Shown here: positions 26,001-32,171 of the stretch, in pieces
Position numbering within the stretch: the first letter of the stretch is position 1
Layout of the letters: every line of letters starts with the position of its first letter
Origin: Palaemon carinicauda
Lineage: Eukaryota > Arthropoda > Malacostraca > Decapoda > Palaemonidae
Reading direction: 5' to 3'
NCBI RefSeq assembly: GCF_036898095.1
Contig: NC_090735.1
Coordinates: 2,241,526-2,305,525, forward strand
DNA length: 64,000 nucleotides
Position numbers and translations under genes: made by a program
The notes under the pieces: generated by a model
What the model saw: only the letters and a program-made list of their open reading frames with translations
The model's database searches: none
Told to the model about the DNA's origin: nothing

Positions 26001-27304
26001 GACAGCGCATTTCCGACCAGGCATCAAGAGCCTCTTCGTTTCCACAGGTATTAATAAGAAACAAGTTTCCAAAAACACCATTTCCTTCTGGTTGAGACAA
26101 GTTATCGCCAGAACCTACAAGGAAGTTGGCATGGCAGTGCCAGGCACTCCCCGGCCTCATGACATCAGGGGCCTGAGCACCTCCTTAGCCTTTGAGAAAA
26201 ACATGGCAGTGGGGCAGATCCTGCGAGCAGGTACTTGGTCGAACCAGTCAACCTTTACTGCCCACTACTTCAAGGACTACTCAAGAAAATCCTTGGACGG
26301 GTTCTCCATTGGAACAGTCATCTCCGCCCTCCAAGCGGTGTAACGGTAAAAACCCCAGGCGCGTTCAAGACTAGTGACTGGTAGGCACAAGTGCGGTTTC
26401 CTACCTCCTACTCAGTTAGTTGCTTGCCTCTTCGGGGAATACCGACTGTTCCCATAAGATAACACATTCTTCACGACTATGCTCCTGGAAGGAACGTCAA
26501 AAGAAGTTTTTCATAGGGTGAGTACTTAGACACGAACGTGAATTTTTGTGTAGTTACCCTCGCTTCCGCTTTCTAGTAGGTCCCGTTATCCATAGGCCTC
26601 TTGGCCTCCACGGCCCGGGTCAGGGGGTCAGAATAGCACTCCCGCCTCCTAAAGTGTAAGTCTCCTATAGAAAGTAGTTCGAGCTAAGTATTCGTGTTGG
26701 AACAAATCAAAAATTTTAAGTAATTTTTATTTTTCCTAACATACTTACCGAGAACTACTTTCGGGTAATGGCCCTCCCTTCCTTCCCCGAGTGCCTCTCT
26801 TCCCTTGCTATCATTGTGCTAATTCAATAGAACTTAATGATGAGGCTGACCCAGCCAAGCAGCGACCTACCTTGATCCTACCCTCAGGGTACATTCCTTG
26901 ATGCCGGGGGTAGGTCTACTTAGAGAGCGGAGTGGGGGGTAACATACGCAAAACTCTGGTCGATAGAGAGGAGATTACCAGTAACTCCTATAGAAAGTAG
27001 TTCTCGGTAAGTATGTTAGGAAAAATAAAAATTACTTAAAATTTTTGATTTTAATGGGTAACATTGACATACCAAGCTTCTGGGGGCAAAAGGAATATTA
27101 ACATCAAGCAAGTATAGAAATAAAAATTTTTTTTATTCAAATAATATTTTTTTCTAGATCCAAATCATTGTCTTGTGTTCAGATTTTTGTCCAGATACAC
27201 AAAATCCATTTGCAAGCTTCTTATTTTGTAATCCTTTCAGGAATGTTGATCCTCCTATTTGGTATGACACGGATGTGAAACTCTTTGAAATTCAGAGAGT
27301 GTAA
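2345..27304 (+). CDS. HID1: HID1 (HID1 domain-containing protein), 3' part: last four coding exons
   Basis: HID1 is a conserved, often N-myristoylated Golgi-associated protein needed for sorting into dense-core secretory vesicles and for neuropeptide secretion (family knowledge). Four exons splice in frame: 2345-2607, 7211-7452, 9422-9580 and 27241-27304. The encoded C-terminus contains LPLQTIMRLLQVLVPQVEK, ICIDKGLTDESEILRF, PVPHPILIRKYQAN, WFRTYMWGIIYLR and IWYDTDVKLFEIQRV-stop, which I recognise as the highly conserved end of HID1 proteins. The first exon here is a Ser/Pro/Glu-rich linker that is poorly conserved in the family. Upstream exons lie outside the window. The last intron (9581-27240) is about 17.7 kb and holds DIRS elements A and B in the same orientation as the gene. 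No frame break is seen in the four exons, so the gene looks functional. Confidence 0.93.
2652..2922. mobile_element. MITE with GTTTACACGGTCGA-type inverted ends, copy 1
   Basis: The left end reads GTTCACACGGTCAAACGGTT and the right end, as complement, GGGTTTACACGGTCGAGC. The interior contains several inverted GTTCGA motifs and the segment AATGAAGCCCCGCCC. The same interior recurs at 63068-63214. There is no coding capacity. The superfamily is uncertain (hAT-like or other), because I cannot define a clear target duplication. Confidence 0.62.
3038..3350. mobile_element. TA-flanked MITE with CAGAAGGTCCTCAACTT ends, copy 1
   Basis: 313 bp, starting CAGAAGGTCCTCAACTTA and ending TTGCAAGTTGAGGACCTTCTG, flanked by TA on both sides (3036-3037 and 3351-3352). 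TA duplication and the CAG start point to a Tc1/mariner (pogo/Tigger) derived MITE. A second copy lies at 41275-41546. No transposase is seen. Confidence 0.8.
3353..4299. other. AT-rich HID1 intron sequence, nothing recognised
   Basis: No convincing exon, RNA gene or repeat family seen. The short open frames here lack codon structure or similarity. Confidence 0.6.
4300..4609 (+). mobile_element. piggyBac-type MITE, copy 2
   Basis: 310 bp including a perfect TTAA at each end (4300-4303 and 4606-4609). The terminal inverted repeat TTAACCCTTTTACCCCCA is complete on both sides. This is the best-preserved copy for defining the family boundaries. Confidence 0.88.
5086..5665. mobile_element. possible older Tc1/mariner-type MITE interrupted by a piggyBac-type MITE
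   Basis: The left flank of the MITE at 5143 contains CACTGTTACCTCGTTTTTCC plus a TTACGTCGG motif. The right flank ends in TGTAGGTCGGGGTATTAC, after CCCTACGTC and TTATGTCGGG motifs. These resemble decayed inverted ends of one element (compare the Tigger end CAGTGATACCTCG) split by the younger insertion. The ends are degenerate, so confidence is low. Confidence 0.35.
5143..5449 (-). mobile_element. piggyBac-type MITE, copy 3
   Basis: 307 bp in reverse orientation, with TTAA at both ends (5143-5146 and 5446-5449). The termini differ from copy 2 by a few substitutions (CCCTTTTAGCCCC, TTGTGGGTAAAAGGG). Confidence 0.86.
5732..6025 (+). mobile_element. piggyBac-type MITE, copy 4 (left end deleted by ~14 bp)
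   Basis: TTAA at both ends (5732-5735 and 6022-6025). The left end goes from CCCTTTTT directly into GGAACTTTCC, missing the ACCCCCAGGCTA stretch present in other copies. The right end is intact. Confidence 0.84.
6259..6566 (+). mobile_element. piggyBac-type MITE, copy 5
   Basis: 308 bp with TTAA at 6259-6262 and 6563-6566 and both 18-bp terminal repeats. It lies only 233 bp from copy 4 in the same intron. Confidence 0.87.
6567..7210. other. AT-rich intron, nothing recognised
   Basis: Intron sequence leading to the HID1 acceptor at 7210. No repeats or coding potential recognised. Confidence 0.6.
7211..7452 (+). CDS. HID1: HID1 exon, linker end and LLQVLVPQVEK block
   Basis: The acceptor ACACCAG ends at 7210 and the donor GTAAGT starts at 7453. 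It encodes ERPESPAMSLHSAHSE, a Ser-rich stretch, then WVLSWKTKLPLQTIMRLLQV and LVPQVEKICID, ending with two bases of the Lys codon completed by the next exon. The conserved second half is diagnostic of HID1. Confidence 0.92.
7555..8036 (+). mobile_element. (TATG)n-tailed non-LTR retrotransposon, 5'-truncated copy with inverted 5' tip
   Basis: From about 7581 the sequence encodes the end of a reverse-transcriptase protein (VINARVDGRSTRGRPRFGW, MDGVKKALGDRRIDVREA, ending near 7763). A 3' UTR follows, with the hairpin CCCCCCAAAATTGGGGG near 7981 and a TATG microsatellite tail (8015-8036). The same protein end is encoded on the minus strand at 56287-56500. The first 26 bp (7555-7580) are an inverted copy of the adjacent sequence (CATCAACTCTTGCATTTATC against GATAAATGCAAGAGTTGATG). 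Confidence 0.85.
8037..9013. other. AT-rich intron, nothing recognised
   Basis: No exon-like or repeat structure recognised between the non-LTR tail and the next MITE. Confidence 0.6.
9014..9308 (-). mobile_element. piggyBac-type MITE, copy 6
   Basis: 295 bp in reverse orientation. The left flank has decayed to ATAA and the right flank is TTAA (9305-9308). The terminal repeats CCCTTTTACCCCC and GGGGGTAAAAGGG are both present. It ends 113 bp before the HID1 exon at 9422. Confidence 0.84.
9422..9580 (+). CDS. HID1: HID1 exon, GLTDESEILRF block
   Basis: A T-rich polypyrimidine tract ends in AG at 9421 and the donor GTAAGT starts at 9581. The first G completes the Lys codon, and the last AG begins an Arg codon completed at 27241. 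It encodes GLTDESEILRFLQHG, LLPVPHPILIRKYQAN and WFRTYMWGIIYLR, almost invariant in HID1 proteins as I know them. Confidence 0.93.
9581..11977. other. HID1 last intron, left part, nothing recognised
   Basis: About 2.4 kb of moderately AT-rich sequence. Some stretches (10180-10560, 10620-10780, 11340-11560) have balanced composition and could be decayed transposon leader or LTR sequence, but I find no termini, frames or partner copies in the window. Confidence 0.5.
11978..12173 (-). mobile_element. (TATG)n-tailed non-LTR 3' end, copy 2
   Basis: In reverse orientation: a CATA-type tail, then CCAAGGCACTTCCCCCAATT with the C/G hairpin, then the 3' UTR segment containing GTACTGCTAGGGTGGCAC. It matches 7790-8030 in antisense. 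Heavily 5'-truncated; no coding part remains. Confidence 0.82.
12174..13076. other. intron sequence; short direct repeat shared with 20187
   Basis: No gene seen. The segment starting at 12687 (GTGTAGGACATTCATTTTAT plus flanking bases, about 30 bp) recurs in the same orientation at about 20187, on the other side of DIRS element A. It is probably one member of a dispersed decayed repeat. Confidence 0.45.
13077..13248 (+). repeat. DIRS A left inverted terminal repeat
   Basis: Begins TTTTCAATATTAAACTTACC and runs to TTATTCCTC. It is complementary to 19642-19800, with near-identity through the GGCGCTGGTAAATACACC region. Confidence 0.87.
14038..14066 (+). repeat. (AG)n microsatellite inside DIRS A leader
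   Basis: A run of about 13 AG units in the untranslated leader between the left terminal repeat and the gag relic. Confidence 0.9.
14396..15746 (+). pseudogene. DIRS A gag-like ORF relic, proline-rich
   Basis: Open segments in at least two frames encode a basic and Ser-rich start (from about 14396), then LTLLQSMQSQLSVLMREC followed by PPPPPTLPPPTLAPPD. A long Pro/Gln-rich stretch runs to about 15746 (SLRQPLQWDQEDYTSLPPP, LSLAPQEPQLARHLP). By position this is gag; I see no zinc knuckle. The frame changes because of a 151-bp internal duplication (14877-15179), which is not a multiple of three. It probably encoded a nucleic-acid-binding structural protein of the retroelement particle, and is now non-functional. 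Confidence 0.55.
14877..15179 (+). repeat. 151-bp tandem duplication in DIRS A gag relic
   Basis: The block starting near 14881 (CAGTCCATGCAGTCACAACT) recurs 151 bp later at 15032 with about 90% identity, including the CCGCCTCCGCCTACACTCCC segment. The length is not divisible by three, so the duplication shifts the frame. Confidence 0.85.
15950..16198 (+). repeat. 16-bp minisatellite inside DIRS A
   Basis: About 15 units of the type TGCTCTGCATACAGCA, with CATTCAGCA and CATACAACA variants. Units alternate in a loose higher-order order. Open frames on both strands across it are artefacts of the repeat. Confidence 0.92.
16560..17530 (+). pseudogene. DIRS A RT thumb / RNase H relic
   Basis: RT fragments corresponding to the region after the active site are visible around 16850-17050 (LTKELDLLVNFEESQLVPSQ, IVSLGMDLQSRAF). 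The palm with the Y-x-D-D box is absent. At 17257-17529 an RNase H-like segment begins SDASDTGWGATLDG, with LHIICKKLLAVILAL and VDSDNTTALAYI, the D, E and D regions of retroelement RNase H. Several frameshifts separate the pieces. No active polymerase is possible. Confidence 0.72.
17640..17960 (+). pseudogene. DIRS A Dam-like methyltransferase domain relic
   Basis: A split frame gives CSPIPDPAAVHVDAFLLDW and then LDLYAFPPFKIVNRVLQKF (around 17815). This is the domain found after RNase H in DIRS1-group elements and related to phage Dam-type N6-adenine methyltransferases. The usual D/N-PPY/F catalytic motif reads FPPF here. Confidence 0.62.
17950..19120 (+). pseudogene. DIRS A tyrosine recombinase relic
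   Basis: The N-terminal core-binding part is readable at 18000-18490 (FSKEAARAIAKARRTSTL, SAPTIKGYRSMLAAVFRHRG). After a stop comes TTAKRVSEIHAF (18530), the first catalytic Arg block. The distal part (18600-19117) carries PVRALRYYLKGLNLY, then HEVGAVATSV in place of H-x-x-R, so the second Arg is Gly. The block with the nucleophilic Tyr (VFASFYLKDV) remains. At least two frameshifts or stops and one lost catalytic residue make it inactive. Confidence 0.75.
19508..19597 (+). repeat. DIRS A internal complementary region (ICR)
   Basis: The first half (to about 19540; AGCTACATGATTATCGGGTA) is the complement of the element's left end. The second half (from 19541; TTTTTATTAGTAAAATAAAT) is the exact complement of its right end (19785-19840). 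In the DIRS1 model the ICR aligns both cDNA ends for circularisation. Confidence 0.87.
19642..19840 (+). repeat. DIRS A right inverted terminal repeat
   Basis: Reverse complement of 13077-13248, extended outward by an AT-rich end (TTTATTTTACTAATAAAAAT) that is mirrored only in the ICR. Confidence 0.87.
19841..20536. other. AT-rich intron between DIRS A and DIRS B
   Basis: About 0.7 kb. It contains the second copy (20187) of the short direct repeat also seen at 12687, followed by about 300 bp that may be a decayed repeat body. No gene. Confidence 0.5.
20537..20737 (+). repeat. DIRS B left inverted terminal repeat
   Basis: Runs from TTTGTTCCAACACGAATACT to CATCATTAAGTTCT. It is complementary to 26829-27000 at very high identity. 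The outermost 30 bp differ from the right end and are matched instead by the ICR. Confidence 0.88.
20941..23393 (+). pseudogene. DIRS B gag, Cys-rich N-terminus and RS domain, one frameshift
   Basis: I place the start at the ATG at 20941, because the Cys-rich module follows at once (CPGSRAGKSCGAF, LCSSCRGKVCS, TCPECVDWCD), although the frame is open from 20746. A Ser/Pro-rich region follows, then an arginine-serine stretch (21780-21905; RRRRERSRSERSRS, YSRKRSRSPGRKYRR) like the RS domain of splicing factors. The frame shifts between about 22620 and 22668, and the gag C-terminal part continues to 23393 (PAEASMMEEMSRDLVNVSWL, LRDLITSGGKTLKFLTYQSL), with a basic tail RRGRSGRPSRRR. Gag proteins package retroelement RNA. 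The RS domain suggests nuclear or splicing-factor contacts (inference). Confidence 0.78.
23395..25316 (+). pseudogene. DIRS B reverse transcriptase / RNase H / Dam-like domain, multiply frameshifted
   Basis: The RT is open at 23395-24123 with the order LEKGAMEEVLLPGPGFYSRL, GGWRPVIDLSALNKFV, MMTVDLKDAYFQIPI, TLCFGLSTAPQVFTRVF and the active-site box RYLDDWLLLS. A frameshift at about 24100-24123 is followed by INPKKSNLSPSTRMNYLGMT and a TAA at 24183-24185. RNase H (LLLFTDASNQGWGAHL, HINVLELKAVQKA, LMCDNATVVAYIKKQGG) spans 24500-24740. A second shift leads to FIPGKKNVLADGLSRM, then the Dam-like domain (VMDLFATKLNAQLPVY, DDLDVYAFPP). A further shift near 25075 leads to TLVAPWWPERVWF. All catalytic blocks remain in the DNA but not in one frame. 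Confidence 0.87.
25250..26343 (+). pseudogene. DIRS B tyrosine recombinase, one frameshift
   Basis: The open frame from about 25250 overlaps the end of the methyltransferase region. It encodes an N-terminal SAM-like core-binding domain (LETIERLLKKEGYSPSTAKR, SIPAIKGVRAALGQVFLLKG), then FASAKRVGEIHGLS with the first catalytic Arg. A frameshift at about 25985-26095 precedes the distal part with PRPHDIRGLSTSLAF (H-x-x-R) and FTAHYFKDYS (nucleophilic Tyr). Apart from the shift all key residues are present. The enzyme class integrates circular DIRS cDNA without target-site duplication. Confidence 0.86.
26662..26763 (+). repeat. DIRS B internal complementary region
   Basis: The left half (26662-26706; TCGTGTTGGAACAAAT) mirrors the left end of the element, and the right half (26712-26763; TTTTTCCTAACATACTTACC) mirrors its right end. 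The two ends differ from each other, and both variants are recorded in the ICR. Confidence 0.88.
26829..27051 (+). repeat. DIRS B right inverted terminal repeat
   Basis: Complement of 20537-20737, with a distinct outer end (GGAAAAATAAAAATTACTTA) matched only in the ICR. Confidence 0.88.
27241..27304 (+). CDS. HID1: HID1 terminal coding exon and stop codon
   Basis: The acceptor TCCTTTCAG ends at 27240. The exon completes Arg, then reads NVDPPIWYDTDVKLFEIQRV and the stop TAA (27302-27304), the expected extreme C-terminus of HID1. It starts only 189 bp after the right end of DIRS element B, so that insertion stops just short of the splice acceptor. Confidence 0.93.
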
Positions 27305-28490
27305 GGTAAATATATTTTGAGTAAAGATGAGTTTACTCAATGGTAAATGTACTTTCTTGGTGAGAATCTCTTGTATTTTACAGTTGTTTGAAAATTTCTG
27401 GTCTCTTTTCAATATTTTTGTAATATTTGTGTTTGAAATTTTTCGTTGTTGGTGGAACTTCTAAACGTAAAATTAAACCATTTTTGTACTAAAAGATGAT
27501 GAATATATCAAGAAGATTCTGTAGTATGGTTTGCATAGTGATATGTTATACAGTAGATCCATATGTGCTTTTTGAAATTTTATATTACGTTAGATAAACC
27601 TCTAGTGGAAGTTATTAGTTACCACAGTTTTAAAATGAACTCCAAAAGATGTGACCACGTAGGCACCTTACATACATTTCTTCATGTTGTGGCTGTCATA
27701 ATGGCTGTGTGTAGTGTGAAATCATTCTGTGACCTTTACACTATGTCTGAAGTGTTAAGTTTACTGAACATTTATTAAGCATGGTTTTGTTGTTGATGGG
27801 TTGTGGGTAAGTGGTTAAAAAAGCAGTGTTACCTCTACCATTGTTTATTTGGCTAAGAGAAATAATATAAGTACTCGATGCAGTGTGTATTAAAGGATTA
27901 AAGTAACAACAGATTGGCAGTGGCTCGAAAGTGGTGGTCTCCCTCCCTACATCCAACTCGAAATATAAACAATAATACATTGGTAGTGGCTCTCCCTAAA
28001 ATGGGGTGTAGATGTGTATCAACGGCTAATGTTTGATCAAGATGATTGATTACATGTACTGACATAAACATATAAAGGTAACAAATAGAGAAAATAAAAT
28101 AACTAAACACCACATTTTCGGTATGACCACAAAGAAACATTACACAAAAGTATATTAAGTAACCTATGAAAGGGAGGATGGCACACTTCACTTTTATAAA
28201 GAAAAATAGGTTTTCTGTAAGATCTGAAATACATAGATAAATATTACATATGCGACAGCGCAAACATTGTCTTGTTCATAATTATTGTTCATAATTATTG
28301 TTTAAACAGTAATTCCAGATAACACTGAAACATTCCTCTAGTATTTCACTTTTTCAAATTTGAAAAACATGTATGAAAATCTTTCATCATACAATAGGAA
28401 TCTGAAAATTTAGTGTCTATAAGCAACAAATATTAAGTTGGTTAGATTATGTTGTAATGTACCTAGACATTGGAATGAAAACTATTGTTT
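27305..28490 (+). other. probable HID1 3' UTR and flanking AT-rich DNA
   Basis: Follows the HID1 stop codon directly. Candidate ATTAAA poly(A) signals occur near 27472 and 27886, but none is decisive. No other gene or repeat is recognised. Confidence 0.45.
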
Positions 28491-30190
28491 TTGCTGTAGA
28501 AAAAAGTACCGTGATAGAAGTGCAACATTTAGATTAGATCATGATAGGAGGAGATCTGCATGGCCTCATACGAACAAGCAGAGATTGTTTTGAGGCTATT
28601 TGGGATAAATAGACCACAATAGAAAGAAATTTGGAGTAAGCAGTTATTTTAGGATTTTGCCAAAGTCAAGGATTAAAGTTATTGAACACAATGTTTAAGA
28701 AGCCGAGAGGGTAGTTAGTAACATACAGGAGTGATAAAAACAATTCACAGCTTGATTTTATTATGATGAAAAGTATGGTAGTATCAAAGAAAAGCATTGG
28801 ACATGCTACTGGGAAATGCTTACTTAATCAACATGGATTTCTGCAGAGGCAAGGGACAGAGACAATGCCCTAGCCAGCAGGACAATGCCCTAGAGACTGA
28901 CCATATATCCACCCAAGCCAGTGTTTCTTTGTTGGCTGGTGACTCAGCAGGTAGACTTACATGCTCCCGTAAATACCCCATCCTTAGCTCACAAGGATGG
29001 TGAAGTTGCAGACACTAGGAGAAACTATCACTTTTGAGCAGGACTCGAACTCCAGTTGAGCAGACTGCCAGGAAGGAATGTTCCCAGTAGGTCACCATAA
29101 CCCTAAAAAGAAAGAAAGAAGATGAAAATTAGTCGAAAGAATAAAAGCATGGAAACTGAAAAATTGAGATATCATAAAAGATATCAAGAAAGTGTCAGCG
29201 ATAATGGGTAAAACCCAAAATGAAGGGATAAAAAAAAATGTGGCACAAGTATCCAGATAAACGTTGAGGAAGGATTGTAGAGAAAATGAGTCGGTGTTGG
29301 AATCAGGTGTACAAAGGGCAGATGAAGAAATGAGAAAGTCTTCAAGCTATGGCAGAGGATAGTAACAAAAGAGGATAGAGATGAATAAAGGGAAAAGGAG
29401 ATGGAGGCAGAAAGGCAGTTAGTAAGGACAAAAAAGGAGATTGGGAAGAATGGAATCGGAATCTCAACACAGCAGAAGGGAAAGATTAAATATTTATGAT
29501 AACAAATTGGGTTGCAAAAGGTGGAAAAGATATGAAAAGGGCTTAGTATGTAAATGTAAATGGAAAAATAAAAGTTGTAAATGAAAAAATACTGAAACAA
29601 TAGAAGCCTTGTTTTGAAAAACTGCAGAATGAAAGAACAAACATGAACTGGAGCATGTTTGCATGCTAGAGGGATTTGTAGTGAGAATAAAAAAGCAAGA
29701 GTTGAGGGAGCAGTAATAGAGTGGTAGGAGCATGGATGGAATAGAGAGTGATTCCCAGACTCTTGATAATAAAAATGTCTCATTGGTAGAGAGTAGTCTC
29801 ATGGGTACAAAAAGCCATACACTACCATATGCAACAGAAACATTGTCACTAACAGAGAGAATTGTAGAAATCTCAGTAATGTGTATCCTCAGGATGTTAA
29901 GATTCACGGTTGAAGTGTGGTGGGATGATCATATTTCGAACGAAAAATTGGTAAAGTAATGTAGTACTGTAATTGATAGGCTGGTAACTCAAATATCAAG
30001 ATGATATGAACATGTGATGTGAAGGGACGAGGAACAGTTTGACAGAAAAACAATAGGTATGGAAAAGACAGGATGGAGATATGTAGGAAGGTCCTGGAAA
30101 TCTTGGGAAAAGATGATTGGTTAAGACTTATCGCTGATTGGAGTTCAGGAAGAGAATGGAGACCTTATTATGCTGTAGAAGAATGTTATT
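28490..30190 (+). mobile_element. decayed RTE-like non-LTR retrotransposon relic, interrupted by a SINE
   Basis: Conceptual translation, with many stops, gives endonuclease-like NTMFKKPRG followed by LVTYRSDKNNSQLDFI (28690-28770), the end of an apurinic-type endonuclease domain of RTE-like elements. Around 29280-29590 there are Lys-rich linker pieces with WNQVYKGQMKK and KIKVVNEKILK. At 29800-30120 there are reverse-transcriptase C-terminal remains (YATETLSLTERIVEISV, WDDHISNEKLVK, RYVGRSWKSWEKM). The order is right for a single element about 1.7 kb long. It is very old, and every frame is broken. Confidence 0.6.
28848..29103 (-). mobile_element. tRNA-derived SINE
   Basis: On the minus strand the sequence starts with a tRNA-like head: an A-box-like TGGTGACCTACTGGG, then the B box GGAGTTCGAGTCC (complement of 29041-29052). 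A body follows with CTCACCATCCTTGTGAGC-type sequence (CCATCCTTGTGAGCTAAGG) and a twice-occurring CTAGGGCATTGTC motif. It resembles a SINE common in decapod genomes (recollection, not a search). It sits inside the decayed RTE-like relic, so it is younger than that element. Confidence 0.72.
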
Positions 30191-30355
30191 AAGCCTTAGT
30201 ACATATTAAATACAAAGCTTTTAGTAAGATAATTTGATTCTAGTCCAATTTTGTTGTGAGGAGATTTATATGCTATTTGTCTGAAAGTAAATTGTACAGT
30301 CAAGGTTTTAAATAATTTTATTTTGTAACTGAATGACATTTAAAAAATTTTACTT

Positions 30356-30629
30356 CTGGGCTCGAACCTGTGCCGCCCAGTGAATAAGCTCCATTTAGCA
30401 CTTATTCTTAGGTAATTTACTGCTAAATATACCAGAGAAAAAATGTAAAGGAGTGCTAGGTTAACTAGCTCGCTCACCTATTGGTGTCGGTATAAAATTG
30501 GGCGTATATTCCAGAGGTCCCGCACTATTTAGATTAATCCACGACAGAGAACCCCAATAGAGGAGAGCCGTTCAACCTCACTCGGTACTACTACAATGCA
30601 TCCGCTCAGAACCCAACTCCTTTTAGCAC
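30356..30629 (+). repeat. DIRS C left inverted terminal repeat
   Basis: From CTGGGCTCGAACCTGTGCCG to CTCCTTTTAGCAC. It is the complement of 37762-38035, with one 2-bp length difference near the inner edge (CTCCTTTTAGCAC against CTCCTTAGCAC). The outer end differs from the right end (GGGCTCGAACC against GGGCGAAGGACC). Confidence 0.92.
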
Positions 30630-31714
30630 AACGATCAAAGTAACCCGCATTTTTCTGGTGCTCTCGATTTTGGATATTTTCTAGTGAATTATGGCTTCTT
30701 CGTCGGTTTCCCAGGAGACACCGTCTAAGTTAAGTACCAAGCTGGATTTTACTGTGTTTTGAGCAACCTAGATCGTTTAATATTTATATTATAGGAGTTA
30801 TTCTCTTCGTTCATACCGATCTTGCTTGATTTCACTACAGTTGGTACTCCTGTTTTTGAGAGCTTTTAATTTTCACTTGCGGTGTTACTATGTGTATTAT
30901 TTTTATTATCAAATATTATTTGTTATTGTGAATATTCATTATTTAGCGTTTAGAATCCTCGTGGTTCAATTTTTGGGCCGATATCATTTACGTATCGCTA
31001 TGGCTGCCGACCGTGCTAAGGCGGCAATGTTATTTTAGCCATCAGGTGTGTCTTTTGTGATTTGATTATTATGTTGCATGCCTTGCCCAAAAATTTTCTA
31101 TGTGTTTATTCATATATTTAACGCTATTATTATTATTATAATGAATATTTGTGCCATTACTCCGTTTGATCTGTCTGGTTGGGGATCGTCAGTTTGTAGC
31201 CCTGCTGCCTCGTATCACGTGATCCTCCCCCACGCTCCCCCTCTAGCTAGGTGGGAGGCTAGGCTTCTCCCCCCTCCACTAAGGGACCGTTGCCTTCCCT
31301 CCTTTTAGAGGGGGTAGTTAAGTGTTTATGGACTTTGTCCTCCGGGTGGCCCGGCGGTTTAGTCTCTGTCTAGTCTGGTTGGCCACCGGTCTACAGAGTT
31401 GGATCCCGGTGTACCCTATTTTATATTCACTTTTCATTCTGGCTTATGTTATACGAAACCCTCCGGGTTCGATTGGCAGTTCTTAGTTACAGTTCTGCCC
31501 CCCTATTATTTTATAACATTTCCTATGATGATTATATATGACAGATCACTACCCCGGAGTCCCTAAAGGAATTGGTATTGAATATACCTTTATTTCCCGG
31601 CCCGGGGTCTACCCCACCCCGGGAAATCAGACACTATGTGTCTTAATTCCTTGTTATTGCATCCTTTTTTATGCTCCCGGCTTGACCGGAATGGATGGCT
31701 ATACTTTAGTTTCA

Positions 31715-32140
31715 AGTTAGACTTATGTTTAGGCCCGGGACCTCCGGTCCCGCCCCTATGTAAGACTATTACAGTTAAGCTCTAACCTTGCGTTAGACCT
31801 ATGTTAGGCCCGGGTCCTCCGGACCCGCCCCTATTTAAAAAAAGAAAAAAAAAAAAAAAAAAAAAAAAAGTACAGTTAAGCTCTAATCTTGTGTTAGACC
31901 TATGTTAGGCCCGGCGCCCCTACTTAAAGACTAGTACAGTTAAGCTCTAATCTTGTGTTAGACCTATGTTAGGCCCGGGTCCTCCGGACCCGCCCCTACT
32001 TAAAAGAATAGTACAGTTAAGCTCTATTCTTGTGTTAGACCTATGTTAGGCCACTTAAAGAATAGTACAGTTAAGCTCTAATCTTGTGTTAGACCTATGT
32101 TAGGCCCGGGTCCTCCAGACCCGCCCCTACTTAAGAGAAT
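31715..32140 (+). repeat. leader tandem repeat with GC-rich palindromes in DIRS C
   Basis: Six copies of a 55-100 bp unit containing TTAGACCTATGTTAGGC and TACAGTTAAGCTCTAATC. Four copies also hold the palindrome GGGTCCTCCGGACCC or a close variant; two have lost it. One unit carries a poly(A) run at 31844-31869. The block lies in the untranslated leader just before the gag start, where RNA secondary structure could matter. Confidence 0.88.
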
Positions 32141-32171
32141 TACAGTTTCTCATATACTATTCTTTTTACAG

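Larger units (their letters stand above)
20537..27051 (+). mobile_element. DIRS1-type retrotransposon B, full-length structure, frames broken
   Basis: About 6.5 kb. It has inverted terminal repeats (20537-20737 and 26829-27051), an ICR at 26662-26763, a gag region with a Cys-rich start, RT with YLDDW, RNase H, a Dam-like domain and a tyrosine recombinase. Nearly every residue block is recognisable, but at least five frameshifts and one nonsense codon interrupt the coding regions, so it is younger than A but dead. It inserted in sense orientation in the last HID1 intron, and its right end lies 189 bp before the terminal HID1 exon. Confidence 0.9.

Noticed and set aside
29041..29052. tRNA gene (B box)
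   Set aside because: Only the promoter boxes are recognisable. The cloverleaf does not fold cleanly by eye, and the ~200-bp body marks it as a SINE.
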